Part shown: positions 12,300-12,326 of the stretch, in pieces
Position numbering within the stretch: the stretch's first letter is position 1
Layout of the letters: each line of letters opens with the position of its first letter
NCBI GenBank assembly: GCA_032249575.1
Contig: JAVVHL010000029.1
Span: 1-12,326 of the forward strand
DNA: 12,326 bases
Direction: 5' to 3'
From: Calditenuis sp032249575
GTDB lineage: Archaea; Thermoproteota; Nitrososphaeria_A; Caldarchaeales; Calditenuaceae
Made by a program: the position numbers and the translations under genes
Notes under the pieces: generated by a model
Seen by the model: the letters and a program-made list of their open reading frames with translations, nothing else
Database searches by the model: none
What the model was told of the DNA's origin: nothing

Positions 12300-12326
12300 T
12301 TGGCCAAGGAATCCATCAGCGGAGGG
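12300..12326 (+). CDS. Possible first codons of a plus-strand gene (partial)
   Basis: TTG at 12300 opens a frame of nine codons (MAKESISGG) to the window end. It follows a TATA-like box and is divergent from fen, and TTG starts are frequent in this window. The fragment is far too short to identify. GTG at 12267 in the same frame is another possible start. Confidence 0.22.

Noticed and set aside
1..12326. tRNA, rRNA, CRISPR array, insertion sequence, toxin-antitoxin or defence system.
   Set aside because: No cloverleaf-like intergenic sequence, no regularly spaced repeats, no transposase or terminal inverted repeats and no known defence genes; every stretch over 165 bp is accounted for by a gene.

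Overview
The window is a compact piece of an archaeal chromosome. The gene set is diagnostic: a nascent polypeptide-associated complex (NAC) protein with a UBA tail, type 2 methionine aminopeptidase, ribosomal protein eL40, a two-domain CDC48 ATPase, FEN1 with a C-terminal PCNA-binding tail, a KEOPS Pcc1-like protein, an archaeal NMN adenylyltransferase and a deoxyhypusine synthase-family protein. High G+C by eye (not counted), heavy AGG/AGA arginine use, purine-rich coding strands, TTG starts and TATA-like boxes about 25-30 nt before many starts suggest a thermophilic archaeon. A TACK-group (Thermoproteota or Korarchaeota-like) origin is my inference and is not proven by the sequence.

Layout. 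Bases 2-88 hold a possible 3' end of an upstream plus-strand gene, followed by a DUF354 glycosyltransferase-fold protein (99-1181, +). A convergent acylphosphatase (1165-1443, -) overlaps its end. A DHH/DHHA1 phosphoesterase of the archaeal RecJ/GAN type (1568-3019, +) is followed 2 nt later by a Pcc1-like gene (3022-3294, +). A D-amino-acid dehydrogenase-like FAD enzyme (3291-4538, -) is convergent with it and shares a CTAG double stop. NMN adenylyltransferase (4700-5257, +) overlaps a C2H2 zinc-finger protein (5238-5669, +). NAC (5670-6059, -) and a small zinc-ribbon protein (6120-6329, +) are divergent. The minus-strand group 8513-6342 encodes deoxyhypusine synthase-like protein, eL40 and methionine aminopeptidase. 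cdc48 (8679-10880, +) is followed by a small winged-helix-like protein (10886-11107, +). fen (11174-12208, -) closes the window, and the right edge may hold the first codons of another plus-strand gene.

How the genes fit together. The centre is rich in functions acting on new proteins: NAC and methionine aminopeptidase work at the ribosome exit, eL40 is a ribosomal protein, deoxyhypusine synthase (if that is its activity) modifies aIF5A, and CDC48 unfolds proteins. The flanks carry nucleic-acid functions (DHH nuclease, Pcc1, FEN1) and cofactor or small-molecule enzymes. Intergenic spaces are short (largest about 165 bp) and mostly contain divergent promoters. I see no mobile element, CRISPR array, tRNA or rRNA.

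The window is largely housekeeping, and I did not find a clearly new multi-gene system. The best leads are the deoxyhypusine synthase relative with altered polyamine-site residues, three uncharacterised small proteins (C2H2 finger, zinc ribbon, winged helix) attached to conserved genes, the FAD enzyme with an altered cofactor-binding position, and a 42-bp exact repeat between the two ATPase domains of cdc48.
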